A stretch of 64,000 bases of DNA from Paraburkholderia ginsengisoli NBRC 100965 (GCF_000739735.1 NZ_BBJF01000004.1:930001-994000); one strand, 5' to 3'. Shown: positions 46,945-55,410, counted from the stretch's first letter. The notes: generated by a model not told the origin, from the sequence alone. Made by a program: numbers and translations.

Positions 46945-47847
46945 TTAACTCAAATCCTCCGCCCGGGCCGGCAACTGCCGGATCAACCCCCACACCGCCT
47001 CCGCCGCCGGCGACAACGAACGGTCGCGCCGCCGCACCAGTTCGACGCGGCGCTCCGCGCGCGGCACGAGCGGGCGCGCCACCAGCGACGCACCCGCCGG
47101 CAGCGGCAACGCCAGCCATGGCAGCACGCTCACTCCGACGCCCGCCTCCACCAGCCCGAAAACGGTCGCGGAATGCCCCAACTCCTGCACCACCGTGGCG
47201 CTCACGCCGTGCTCCTGCATCGCGGCGTCGATGATCGGTCGGCTGCCGGACGCGTAATCAAGCATCACGAGTTGCTGACCTTCGAGGTCGGTCCAGGCGA
47301 CGTGCTCCTGAGCGGCCAGCGGGTGGTCGTCGCGCGATACCACGCAGAACGAATCCGTCATCAGCGCCTCGCTGAGCAGATCGTCCGCGGCAAACGGGCC
47401 GATGATCACGCCAAAATCGACCTCCCCCGACTTCACCTTGCGCACCACGTCGCTCTGCACGTCGTCGCGCAAGCCCAGCGTGATGTACGGAAATTGCCGC
47501 CCGCACGACGCCACCACGCGCGGCATCAGCCGGCAGGCCACGGTCGGGCTGGCGGCTACGACCACGCGTCCCCGCCGCTGTTCGCCGATTTCGCGGATCT
47601 CGCGCAGCGCGTCGTCGAGATCGGACAGCAAACGCGACACGCTCGACACCAGGTTGCCGCCGACATCGGTGAGCTGCACCTCGCGCGTCGTGCGATCGAT
47701 CAGCTTGAGGCCGATCTCGCCCTCGAGTTCGCGCACGCACCGGCTCACCGCCGATTGCGTCAGGCCGATTTCATCGCCGGCCCGGCTGAAACTCTGCAGG
47801 CGGGCGACCTCGATGAAAACCCTTAGCTGACGCAGCGTCACATTCAT
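46945..47847 (-). CDS. LysR-family transcriptional regulator
   Basis: 300 residues. The N-terminal winged HTH reads MNVTLRQLRVFIEVARLQSFSRAGDEIGLTQSAVSRCVRELEGEIG, standard for LysR proteins, followed by the linker helix and a two-lobe periplasmic-binding-protein-like effector domain (about 90-300). The ligand is unknown. It lies upstream of the aminotransferase on the same strand. Upstream of it, transcribed away, is a 405-bp region with a sigma-54 promoter for the next gene. Confidence 0.93.
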   Translation of the reverse strand: MNVTLRQLRVFIEVARLQSFSRAGDEIGLTQSAVSRCVRELEGEIGLKLIDRTTREVQLTDVGGNLVSSVSRLLSDLDDALREIREIGEQRRGRVVVAASPTVACRLMPRVVASCGRQFPYITLGLRDDVQSDVVRKVKSGEVDFGVIIGPFAADDLLSEALMTDSFCVVSRDDHPLAAQEHVAWTDLEGQQLVMLDYASGSRPIIDAAMQEHGVSATVVQELGHSATVFGLVEAGVGVSVLPWLALPLPAGASLVARPLVPRAERRVELVRRRDRSLSPAAEAVWGLIRQLPARAEDLS

Positions 47848-48089
47848 TTACCAACCTCATCAATAACTTCATTTGATGCGCATTGTAAGGCCAAACGCAT
47901 GTCGCACCGTCAGATGGGTCCTCTCGCTGCAATGCAGCAATACGGCGCGGACGCACGCTGGCCGGGCCTGATTGCACAAGATTGGTGATTGTCCCGATTT
48001 GCGAGATAGGTTTTTTGGATTCTCATACGCCCCTAGCTAGCGCCCGCGCTGGCCCGCCGTCACGGGGCTTTGAGGCCGTCTGAATCAAC

Positions 48090-48106
48090 TTGGCACACTT
48101 CCTGCA
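48090..48106 (+). promoter_or_regulatory. Excellent sigma-54 (-24/-12) promoter
   Basis: TTGGCACACTTCCTGCA matches the consensus TTGGCACGnnnnTTGCA at 15 defined positions less two, with exact GG-to-GC spacing. The start would be near 48117. The leader of about 135 nt before the ATG at 48253 can form two stems, GGGTCGG/CCGACCC (48121-48127 with 48166-48172) and GCACTCG/CGAGTGC (48178-48196). Confidence 0.7.
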
Positions 48107-48252
48107 TTTCCATGCACACAGGGTCGGCGCCATGACTTCTGACTGCATAGCAGACCGTGGCAAGCCCGACCCCCTTGGCACTCGCCTATCGAGTGCATGG
48201 AGAGTGCGCGGCGCGGGGCAGCGCACCGGAGTTAGCTTCGCTGAGGTGAAAC

Positions 48253-48654
48253 ATGATGCTGTTCGACGATTTGAGAGACAACGAGTGGGCGCTGGTCGAG
48301 GCTTTGTTCTGTGCTGAACCGGCACGGAGCGAGCGACGTGGTCGGCCGCGCGTGGAAGCGCGCGCGGTAGTCAACGCCGTGCTTTGGGTACTGTCGACGG
48401 GCGAAGGCTGGTCCAAACTGCCTGGCCGCTACCCGTCGCCGCCGACTTGCCGCCGTCGCTTCGACGAATGGCAAGCCGATGGTACGCTCGCCGAAATAGT
48501 TAAGCGACTCGGCACGAGCGGCCGTGAAATTTCGCTGCGTGGCCGTATCGGAGCGACCGCTGCGAAGCCGCCTGCGCCGCCGAGCCGCGACCGCCTGCGC
48601 GGCGCGTTCTGGACCAATCCGGAATCGTGGCGCGCGCCGGTCAAGATGGCCTGA
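48253..48654 (+). CDS. Second stand-alone transposase DNA-binding domain protein (DUF4096/IS5-type N-terminus)
   Basis: 133 residues, start supported by GAGGTGA. Residues 3-85 match the DUF4096-type domain seen at 19512-19973: LRDNEWALVEALF, RRGRPRVEARAVVNAVLWVLSTGEGW, LPGRYPSPPTCRRRFDEWQADGTL. No DDE domain follows; the C-terminal 45 residues are basic and Pro-rich and unlike those of the other copy. There are no flanking inverted or target repeats. It sits behind a very good sigma-54 promoter and is probably a domesticated DNA-binding protein. Function not established. Confidence 0.75.
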   Translation: MMLFDDLRDNEWALVEALFCAEPARSERRGRPRVEARAVVNAVLWVLSTGEGWSKLPGRYPSPPTCRRRFDEWQADGTLAEIVKRLGTSGREISLRGRIGATAAKPPAPPSRDRLRGAFWTNPESWRAPVKMA

Positions 48655-48880
48655 CGCGACAAGTGTTTCACCTCCGGGCGCCTGTGGGCGCCCGGCATAT
48701 ATCCGGCCACCGCGCGTGTATCGAACGGCCCGTGCGCCGTCATGGGCACCGCCGTCTGGCGCGCCCATCCAGTCGTCCCTTCACGCTGCGAATCGCCGCG
48801 CTGCTTCGATGTCCGAAGCGGTCCGACGACTGCGGGTGAAACATCCATTTACTATTACTTACAGCGTGCTTTCGCGCTCC

Positions 48881-48899
48881 GGCATACCTTATACGTATG
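48881..48899. other. Inverted repeat in the promoter region of the next small gene
   Basis: GCATAC and GTATGC are separated by CTTATAC, a perfect 6-bp inverted repeat overlapping the best -10-like element before the gene at 48940. It could be an operator. Confidence 0.3.
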
Positions 48900-48939
48900 C
48901 AAACAGGCCTTGAGTCGATCGGCTTGACGGGAGCTCAGC

Positions 48940-49194
48940 ATGAAACCAATGTCACTGCTTCTGTGCGGCATTGTGATTTCATCAATGGCCGCACCGGCGC
49001 TCTCCCAGGAGCGTCCACAGGCTTGGAACTGGCGGCCGGATCGCACGGCTACCCTCGAAGCCTGGCAGCAAAGTCAGACGCGCAGCCGCGACTTCACACC
49101 GCCCGCGCCGCGCGGCGATCTGCGTGGCGACATCGCCAGTAACGTGCGTGCGCGTCTTGATACGCCGCGTGAAGAACCGACGCGGCATCGTTAG
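48940..49194 (+). CDS. Small exported protein of unknown function
   Basis: 84 residues. A clear signal peptide (MKPMSLLLCGIVISSMAAPALSQE, cleavage near residue 22), then a hydrophilic, Arg-rich mature part of about 60 residues with RPQAWNWRPDRTATLEAWQQ and two proline-rich stretches. No known family recognised. The start has a GGGAG site. It stands alone on the plus strand. Confidence 0.55.
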   Translation: MKPMSLLLCGIVISSMAAPALSQERPQAWNWRPDRTATLEAWQQSQTRSRDFTPPAPRGDLRGDIASNVRARLDTPREEPTRHR

Positions 49195-49269
49195 GGATCG
49201 CTGGAGCGAAGCGGACTTGTGCGATGGAGCGCACGTCGCGCGGTTCGACATGCGCCGTCTGTTGGTCAA

Positions 49270-49381
49270 TTGAACGAGAGGGGAACCACCGGACGCTGTG
49301 CCAGTCTGATTTAACGCCATTAGCACAGCGTGGCAGTAGTAAATCCGGTACGCCCGTATCCTTGTGATACGGGCTTTTTTT
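49270..49381 (+). ncRNA. Candidate small RNA ending in an intrinsic terminator
   Basis: A 9-bp stem ACGCTGTGC/GCACAGCGT (49293-49331, 21-nt loop) is followed by a strong terminator GCCCGTATC-CTTGT-GATACGGGC with seven T residues (49352-49381). The next gene on this strand starts 640 bp further on and the previous one ended at 49194, so the terminator could also just end that gene. The 5' end and promoter are not defined. Confidence 0.4.
49352..49381 (+). terminator. Strong intrinsic terminator
   Basis: A 9-bp perfect stem with a 5-nt loop and a T7 tract on the plus strand. It serves either the small exported protein gene at 48940 or an RNA of its own. Confidence 0.9.
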
Positions 49382-49500
49382 CGCGTGGACGATGGCCGCC
49401 GATGACGACGCGCCTGCCGCAGTGGCCGACGAGGAAGCAAAAGGCCACCGCCAGCCGCTCGATGCGACCGGAAAACAGGCTCGACGCCAGGCGTGGCAGA

Positions 49501-49824
49501 CTAGGGCCGCGCTTCCAGAGCGGCGGTAGTCCGCACGTCGGCTGAGGCGACGACGTAGTCGTTGGTGCGCTGTGCAGTCCAGCTCAACAGACGCTCATCG
49601 TGCGCGAGCCGCGCAAACTCGGCTCGGCCCCGCTCGGTGAGCACGGCGATGTCGACAGGTGCATGAAAGCCCGGTGCCGGCGCGACGGTGCGCTGCCGAA
49701 CGGTGTCCATCAGACCCAGCGCACGAAGATATTGGAAAACGCCCGGCCGTCTGGCCCATGGAACCTGGCGATATTGCGCTCGCCGCAGCGCTTCAAGTAC
49801 CGCTTCGTTGGAATACGTGGTCAT
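49501..49824 (-). CDS. Hypothetical small protein, possibly winged-helix-like
   Basis: 107 residues. The first half (SNEAVLEALRRAQYRQVPWARRPGVFQYLRALGLMDTVRQ) looks like helices of a helix-turn-helix, and LTERGRAEFARLA resembles the wing and following helix of a MarR or PadR-like fold. A GAAGTGAG sequence precedes the ATG and is a weak ribosome site. No family is recognised with confidence. Confidence 0.5.
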   Translation of the reverse strand: MTTYSNEAVLEALRRAQYRQVPWARRPGVFQYLRALGLMDTVRQRTVAPAPGFHAPVDIAVLTERGRAEFARLAHDERLLSWTAQRTNDYVVASADVRTTAALEARP

Positions 49825-50020
49825 CTCACTTCTTTCTTAAAGTGCAGCTATGACACATCTATGCCCAACACGTCACCGCGCCACCAGTGACGCGCGTAGC
49901 ACCCGCCCTTGGCTGGAAGCCGGCTGTATCTCGAGCAACGGCGATCCGCCAGGTGCTGCCTAGTCTCGTTTCGGAACCCCCGTCTGAACGGCATGTTAGC
50001 GTTCTGTCTACGAACCGGCG

Positions 50021-50809
50021 ATGCAACCGCTGCGGCGCGATAGCAAGCCCGTAGATTTGTCCCGAAAGACATACGTTACCCCATTTAAATTGATTCTATT
50101 CACTTTATTAGCGCTTTTTTTTGCAGCAATCGTGCTATGGAAGCGCGCCAGGCGCCCGCTCGTCGTGTGCATGATCGCGCTGTTCTGGCTGCTCGCCGCC
50201 GGCTGGCTGACGGCACCCCTGCTCGCGCTCGTGCAGGCGCGCCCACAGAGCGCCGCGACCACCACTTTCGCGCCGCGCACCGCGATCATCCTGCTGGGCG
50301 GCGGCACCGTTTACGACGACGACAACGTGCTCGTGCCGCCGCGCGACGTGATGACCCGCATCAAGGTCAGCGCGGCGAGCTACGCCGCGTGCAAACAGAC
50401 GGCGATCACTTGCCAGGTGATCGTCAGCGGCGGCAATCCGCAGCGCCATGACGCAACCGAAGCCGACACCTATCTGCCCTACCTGCTGCGCGAGCGGGTC
50501 CCGCGCGCGGACATCGTGCTGGAAAACACCAGCCTCACGACATATGAAAACGCGCGCAACGTCGCGGCGATACTCGGCCACTCCCGTTACGACGCGCTGA
50601 TACTCGTGACTTCCGCGTATCAGATGCGGCGCGCGCTGCTCGACTTCCATCGCTTCGGGGTTGCGCCGCAGCCGCTGATCTCGAGCGCGCGGCACACACG
50701 TCTTGGTGTATTGCCGCGCTATGGCAATCTCGTGAATGCGGAAATCGCGCTGCACGAGATCGTCGGGATCGCGCAGTTTCATGTCTATCGCGCAATTGGC
50801 TGGTTTTGA
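50021..50809 (+). CDS. DUF218/YdcF-ElyC family membrane protein
   Basis: 262 residues. Two N-terminal hydrophobic segments (LILFTLLALFFAAIVLW and MIALFWLLAAGWLTAPLL) anchor a DUF218 domain starting near residue 85 with AIILLGGGTVYD, then VIVSGGNPQRHDATEAD, VPRADIVLENTSLTTYENARNVAAIL and LILVTSAYQMRRALLDFHRFGV, the standard family blocks. Relatives ElyC and SanA affect envelope and peptidoglycan precursor handling. The substrate here is unknown. The gene is free-standing. Confidence 0.88.
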   Translation: MQPLRRDSKPVDLSRKTYVTPFKLILFTLLALFFAAIVLWKRARRPLVVCMIALFWLLAAGWLTAPLLALVQARPQSAATTTFAPRTAIILLGGGTVYDDDNVLVPPRDVMTRIKVSAASYAACKQTAITCQVIVSGGNPQRHDATEADTYLPYLLRERVPRADIVLENTSLTTYENARNVAAILGHSRYDALILVTSAYQMRRALLDFHRFGVAPQPLISSARHTRLGVLPRYGNLVNAEIALHEIVGIAQFHVYRAIGWF

Positions 50810-51059
50810 CAAAGTAGATGCCAGGACGGCACTTTAGTTAGAGATGCGAATTCTTTCAGTGGTGCATGTGCATCTCGCCTTGACCTATGCTTGTTAAGTC
50901 ACCGCTCGGCTCGTGACGATCCCCCACTCACGTCGAGATGTAACAAATGGTTATCGCGGCAACAAGCCGCCTGCTGGAGCGAAGATTGCTGACTAGAATG
51001 CATTGTCTTTCCGTCTGGACGGGCAATACTCGGATCCACAACCATCTGCGGAGGTAACG

Positions 51060-51299
51060 ATGAAAAGAATGTCCCTGGCAGTCCTGGTTTCCCTCGGTGC
51101 CGTCACGGGCGCGGCGTACGCGCAGGACAACGGCATCACGATGAGCACTGATCCGGCCAAGGTCGCCGACGTCGAACAGCGTGCGCAAGATTTGCAAAAC
51201 CGCCAGCAGGCGATGCAAAGCGCGCCGGCCACGTCTGAAAAGCACCACAAAATGTCGCCGCATCACCGCAAGAAGCCAGCGGACGCTTCCAGTTCGTAA
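51060..51299 (+). CDS. Small exported protein of unknown function
   Basis: 79 residues from ATG 51060 (GGAGG site). Signal peptide with cleavage near AYAQ (about residue 21). The mature part has a short polar helix (KVADVEQRAQDLQNRQQAMQ) and a His/Lys-rich tail (EKHHKMSPHHRKK) that could bind metal or nucleic acid. No known family recognised. It is followed at once by a good terminator. Confidence 0.65.
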   Translation: MKRMSLAVLVSLGAVTGAAYAQDNGITMSTDPAKVADVEQRAQDLQNRQQAMQSAPATSEKHHKMSPHHRKKPADASSS

Positions 51300-51340
51300 G
51301 CAAAGTCACACGGCACACCTACGGCCTCGCCGCGAAGGTG

Positions 51341-51376
51341 AAAAGCCGAAGCCGGCACCGCCGGTTTCGGCTTTTT
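51341..51376 (+). terminator. Intrinsic terminator
   Basis: AAAAGCCGAAGCCGGC pairs with GCCGGTTTCGGCTTTT around a short loop, followed by TTTTTT. It lies about 40 nt past the stop of the small exported gene. Confidence 0.88.
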
Positions 51377-51592
51377 TCGTTGTCTGATGGACGCGCAATG
51401 GGACGCGTAAAAAGCTGGCGACTTTGCGCCGCGGTCGGGGCGACGCGTTGGCGGCCAAATCCGCCCCTCGCCGCACTCTCCCCGTGAGCCGCGCCATGCC
51501 GCCGGCGCCCGGCTTTCGGTATGCTAAAGTCGCGCACCGACCGGCGCCCGCCGGAACCCCTAACCCGTGCGCACCCTGGTGCGGAGGACAGC

Positions 51593-51850
51593 ATGAGCAA
51601 CATCCAGCTAGATATCGAATGGACCGAAGCAGCATCTCGCAAAATTGAAAAACTGATGCCGCGCGGCGGTCAGGAAGCGTTCCTCGCGCTGCCGCCCGTC
51701 GAGTGCCTGCCGATGGAAGGCGACGTGCTGTTCCTCGGCCCGGACGGCAAGCAGCAACCGTTCATCGTCGCGGAACGGCAGTATCACCATGACGGCGATG
51801 CCGACTGGACCATCATCCTGATCCTCGACGTCCCGCAAGCCACGCATTAA
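51593..51850 (+). CDS. Hypothetical small cytosolic protein
   Basis: 85 residues from ATG 51593 with a GGAGG site. It has no signal peptide and is acidic (LDIEWTEAASRKIEKLMPRGG at the start). The sequence GDVLFLGPDGKQQPFIVAERQY and the C-terminal TIILILDVPQ suggest a small beta-rich fold. No family recognised. A convergent gene follows. Confidence 0.6.
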   Translation: MSNIQLDIEWTEAASRKIEKLMPRGGQEAFLALPPVECLPMEGDVLFLGPDGKQQPFIVAERQYHHDGDADWTIILILDVPQATH

Positions 51851-51856
51851 AGACAA

Positions 51857-51905
51857 ACGGCGAGCGCCGCGTGGGCCGGCTCCGGCCGCACGGCTGGCTC
51901 GCCGT
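51857..51905. terminator. Hairpin between two convergent genes
   Basis: ACGGCGAGC (51857-51865) and GCTCGCCGT (51897-51905) form a 9-bp stem with an inner GC-rich hairpin. The T-tract is poor, so it is a weak terminator at best for either side. Confidence 0.4.
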
Positions 51906-51978
51906 TATGTGTGACAGTTCGCCTAAGCGCTCAGACAACGCTGAGGAACACTCCTCAGCCAAACACTCGCGCAGTGAC

Positions 51979-52269
51979 TTACGCGATCTTCGACACGACG
52001 CGAATTTCCGCGTGTTCGACCCAGTCCGCGACGACCTTCTTATAGGCCTCGATGTGCGCGGATTTCGCATGCGCCGCGAGCGCCGCCTGACTTTCCCAAC
52101 GCTCGACGAACACGAACCGGCGCGGCTCCTGCACATCGCGATGCAGATCGTACTGAAGCGCGCCGTGCTCCTTGCGTGTCGGCCCGACGATGCCTTCGAG
52201 CGCCTCACGCAATTGATCTTCATAGCCCGGCTTCGCCACCGAGATTGCGACCACCGCGATTTCCGACAT
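51979..52269 (-). CDS. ABM-domain (antibiotic biosynthesis monooxygenase/YgiN-like) protein
   Basis: 96 residues. A single dimeric ferredoxin-like ABM fold: AVVAISVAKPGYEDQLREALEGIVGPTRKEHGALQYDLHRD, then FVFVERWESQAALAAHAKSAHI. Such proteins act as small quinol or aromatic monooxygenases, or in stress responses; many have no known substrate. No catalytic cofactor motif is needed or seen. It is convergent with the small cytosolic gene upstream. Confidence 0.9.
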   Translation of the reverse strand: MSEIAVVAISVAKPGYEDQLREALEGIVGPTRKEHGALQYDLHRDVQEPRRFVFVERWESQAALAAHAKSAHIEAYKKVVADWVEHAEIRVVSKIA

Positions 52270-52831
52270 GCCTGCACTCCCTTTTCACGAAAAGCAGGAG
52301 CATACCCGCCGTGCGCCAAACCTGCTGGCGACTGCGGCAGGCCTTCCCCCGAAGTGAACCGTCGACGGCTCGGCTCGGCTCGATAACCAGCATCAGCCAC
52401 GTGCGAAAACAAGCGCAAAAGCGCACAGAAACGTATGAGCACCGTCCTGGCCTGGAGTTTGGCGGGCGGCCGCTGGGCGCCCTGCTACGCTCGCTCAATA
52501 CAGGCCATTATTGCGATTGAGAATCGGTTTCGCACGAGGCAAGCGCGCGCGAAGACCGGAGAGTCAGGCCTGCGACGCCGTGCCGGATCGCTCTGGACGG
52601 CCGGTCGCGCAATACCTCCCGAGTTCCCGGCGTCTGTGATTACCCGCACATTCATGCGAATTGCAAACTGCTAGACTCGTTTTGACTAATTCCGCCGGAG
52701 TCCAGCATGGCTGGCATCGCTCTACGCGTTCCTGGGCTTGACCGGTTTAGCCCTGCTCACGCCGGAGCCATGCACCCGTCGCGCGCCGCATGGGTTCGCG
52801 CGCTCCGTTACCCGCTTGCCGCGATGACTTC
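52270..52831. other. Intergenic region before the EAL-domain gene
   Basis: 562 bp with no gene I can support. The segment 52680-52790 reads in one frame as a hydrophobic peptide (WLASLYAFLGLTGLALLTPEP) but has no start codon. No clear promoter for the EAL gene was identified. Confidence 0.4.
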
Positions 52832-54151
52832 ATGTCCACCCTCCTGCCCGCCTCTATGCCATCTGTCACCGAAGTGACCCTCAGCGGCCTGCTCCCGCAC
52901 CTGGTGCGCGGCGAGTCCGGCTGGACCGCGACGTGGCGCGCGCTGACTTTGCATAGCGTGTTCCAGCCGGTCGTCTCCATCACGCATCAATGCGTGGTCG
53001 GTTACGAGGGACTGCTGCGCGCCTTCGACCCGGTCGGCCTGCCGGTATCGCCCGAGGTGCTCTTCTCGGGCACCCGCTCGGCCGCCGATGCGCGCGAGCT
53101 CGACCGTATCGCGCGTTGTCTGCACGTGGCGAATTTCATGGAGCAAGGCATCACCAACGGCTGGCTGTTTCTGAACACGCGCCCGCAGGTGTTCGAAACC
53201 GGCTGGCCGCAGCGCACCTTTATCGACGAGTTGTCCGCGCATTTCGGTCTGCCGCAGGAGCGCATCGTGATCGAGGTGCTCGAGCAGCCCGCCGACGACG
53301 AATCCGCCGTCGCCAGCATGCTCGCGGCGTCGCAACCGCGCGACTTCCTGATTGCCATCGACGACTTCGGCACCGGCTTTTCGAACTTCGACCGCGTGTG
53401 GCGGTTCCGTCCCGACATCGTCAAACTCGACCGCTCGCTGGTGGCGCGAGCCGGCAAGCGCGAGGGCGACGATTCGATGATCAGCCACCTGATCGCGATG
53501 CTTCATCAGTCCGGCACGCTGGTGCTGGCCGAGGGAGTCGAGACCGACGAGGAACTGATGATCCTGATGCAGGCCGACATCGATTTCGTGCAGGGTTTCT
53601 GGCTCGGCCAGCCGAACAGGTCTGTGCAGGCGGCCTGCGCGAAAGTGCCGGCGCTGGTCGAGTCGATCTGGAGCAAGTTCGCCGATTACGAACGCGCGCA
53701 CGCCGGTCATCAACGGCTCGGCTTCGAGGGGTTCGCGGAGGCGGTGCTCGCGGCCGCCGACACCTACAAGGCGACCGGCGATCTGCGTCAGGCGGCGCAA
53801 AAAGTGTGGCATCTGCGCGAAGCGCGCCGGGTTTTCATCACCGACGGACAGGGCGAGCAGACCCAGCCATCGGTGACGGCCGCGTCGGTGCCGCCGCCTC
53901 CGCTGCGGCTCGCGCCGCTCTACTCGGAGACGCGCAGCAACTGGTCGCGGCGCGCCTATTTCAGGCATGCGCTCGCCGCGCCGGGACGCGTCGCGATGAT
54001 GGGGCCGCACTATTCGCTCGCGGACGGTCAGGATTGCTACACCGCGGCGATCGCTTTCGAACGTGACGGCACGCATGTGCTGTGCGTCGACTTCGTGCCG
54101 AACTCATCGAACGCGGATGCGCATCCGACCGGGCGCGGCGGCAAGCGCTAA
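52832..54151 (+). CDS. EAL-domain protein with C-terminal YkuI-type sensor domain
   Basis: 439 residues from ATG 52832. The EAL domain (about 30-275) has YEGLLR in place of the EAL tripeptide (EGL), and the catalytic set Asn in FLNTR, Glu in IVIEVLEQ, the Asp pair in IDDFGTGFSNFD, Lys in DIVKLDRSL, Glu in LAEGVETDEE and Gln in VQGFWLG, so c-di-GMP phosphodiesterase activity is possible. The last 140 residues, with SNWSRRAYFRHALAAPGR and GPHYSLADGQDCYTAAIAF, resemble the PAS/Cache-like YkuI_C domain found after EAL in YkuI. No membrane helix is present, so it is cytosolic. Confidence 0.88.
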   Translation: MSTLLPASMPSVTEVTLSGLLPHLVRGESGWTATWRALTLHSVFQPVVSITHQCVVGYEGLLRAFDPVGLPVSPEVLFSGTRSAADARELDRIARCLHVANFMEQGITNGWLFLNTRPQVFETGWPQRTFIDELSAHFGLPQERIVIEVLEQPADDESAVASMLAASQPRDFLIAIDDFGTGFSNFDRVWRFRPDIVKLDRSLVARAGKREGDDSMISHLIAMLHQSGTLVLAEGVETDEELMILMQADIDFVQGFWLGQPNRSVQAACAKVPALVESIWSKFADYERAHAGHQRLGFEGFAEAVLAAADTYKATGDLRQAAQKVWHLREARRVFITDGQGEQTQPSVTAASVPPPPLRLAPLYSETRSNWSRRAYFRHALAAPGRVAMMGPHYSLADGQDCYTAAIAFERDGTHVLCVDFVPNSSNADAHPTGRGGKR

Positions 54152-54177
54152 GCGTTGGTCGTTAAAGGCTGATCGCG

Positions 54178-54582
54178 CTAGTCGCCGACGCGGCCGCGGC
54201 CGGCTTTGATCTCGCCACGTTTGGCCTTGCTGTCGAGGCGGCGCCGGTTCGACGCACGCGTCGGCCGGGTCGCGACGCGCGGCTTGCGCGTCACGCTGAC
54301 ACTTTCGATCAGTTCATCGAGCCGCGCAAGCGCCGCCGCACGGTTCATCTCCTGGGTGCGATGCTCCTGCGCCTTGATGATCACGACGCCGGCGCGGGTG
54401 AGCCGATGATCCGACAGCGCGAGCAGGCGCATCTTCAACACTTCCGGCAGCGACGAAGCCTGCACGTCGAATCGCAGATGGATGGCGCTCGACACCTTGT
54501 TGACGTTCTGGCCGCCCGCTCCTTGCGCACGCACTGCGGTCAATTCGATTTCGTTCGGCGGGATCGGATAACGGTGTGTCAT
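54178..54582 (-). CDS. arfB: Alternative ribosome-rescue factor ArfB (peptidyl-tRNA hydrolase, YaeJ)
   Basis: 134 residues. The class I release-factor GGQ motif stands in RAQGAGGQNVNKVSSAIHLRF near residues 20-40. The C-terminal tail is very basic (RKPRVATRPTRASNRRRLDSKAKRG), as is required for ArfB to enter the empty mRNA channel of stalled ribosomes. Length agrees with the family. It releases the peptide from non-stop complexes. Ribosome site before the ATG at 54582 is weak. Confidence 0.95.
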   Translation of the reverse strand: MTHRYPIPPNEIELTAVRAQGAGGQNVNKVSSAIHLRFDVQASSLPEVLKMRLLALSDHRLTRAGVVIIKAQEHRTQEMNRAAALARLDELIESVSVTRKPRVATRPTRASNRRRLDSKAKRGEIKAGRGRVGD

Positions 54583-54768
54583 GAGAGTGGCTTCGGCTCG
54601 GAGACGTAAGTGTACACAGCGGCTTGCGATGGGGTGTGGCACTGCGTGCGCGGTGATCGACAGGCCAGCCGCTATCGACCCGCCGGGCGGGAGCCGCCGG
54701 GAAAAACTGTTTGCACTGCGACGATCTGTTCCTCGATACTGCGCGTTTTGCTCACTGCGTAAATCCGC

Positions 54769-55410
54769 ATGAAGATTCGTCCTGGTTTCGTGGTCGAGCT
54801 GGCCGTCAATTTTCTGCTGCCGTGGCTCGCCTACCGGTTCGCGCTGCCGCATGTCGGCGAGACCGGCGCGCTGATCGCGTCCGCGGTGCCGCCGATCGTC
54901 TGGAGCCTGATCGAGCTGGCGCGCTTTCGCCGCGTCGATGCGCTCAGCGTGATGGTGGTGGCCGGCATCGTACTGTCGGTCGCGGCGATGGCGTTCGGCG
55001 GCAGTCCGCGTGTGCTGCTGTTGCGCGAATCGCTGGTGTCCGGCGCGATCGGCGTGGTGTTCCTGCTGTCGCTGCCGATGCGCCGCCCGCTGATCTTTTA
55101 CCTGGCGCGCGCCACCGTCGCCCGCGAGATGGAAGGCGGCGCCGCGCATTTCGAAGCGCTGTGGCGTGAGCGGCCGGGCCTCGCGTCGTCGATGCGGCTG
55201 ATGACGCTCGTGTGGGGCGCGGGCCTCACCTTCGAGACCGCGCTGCGTGCGTGGATGGCGCTGACGTGGCCGATCGAGCGCTTCCTGATCGTCTCGCCGT
55301 TCATCGGCTACGGCATCTACGGCGGTCTCGCGCTGTGGACATTGTGGTATCGGAAAACGATGCGGCATCGCGTCGATGCCCGGACACGAACGGACGGGAT
55401 CGTTAGCTGA
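54769..55410 (+). CDS. VC0807-family membrane protein
   Basis: 213 residues, about five to six transmembrane helices, with the pattern ELAVNFLLPWLAYRFALPHVGETGALIASAVPPIVWSLIELARFRRVDALS and RRPLIFYLARATVA typical of this conserved polytopic family. A conserved Arg-rich inner loop follows helix 3. The function is unknown. It stands alone on the plus strand, convergent with recD at its 3' end. Confidence 0.8.
   Translation: MKIRPGFVVELAVNFLLPWLAYRFALPHVGETGALIASAVPPIVWSLIELARFRRVDALSVMVVAGIVLSVAAMAFGGSPRVLLLRESLVSGAIGVVFLLSLPMRRPLIFYLARATVAREMEGGAAHFEALWRERPGLASSMRLMTLVWGAGLTFETALRAWMALTWPIERFLIVSPFIGYGIYGGLALWTLWYRKTMRHRVDARTRTDGIVS

Noticed and set aside
52500..52540. A Fur-box-like sequence (GCGATTGAGAATCGG) before the EAL gene
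   Set aside because: Only about half of the Fur consensus matches and the adjacent genes have no iron link.
52680..52790. A short hydrophobic peptide (WLASLYAFLGLTGLALLTPEP) as a small membrane protein gene
   Set aside because: No start codon is available in that frame; it may be a gene remnant or chance.
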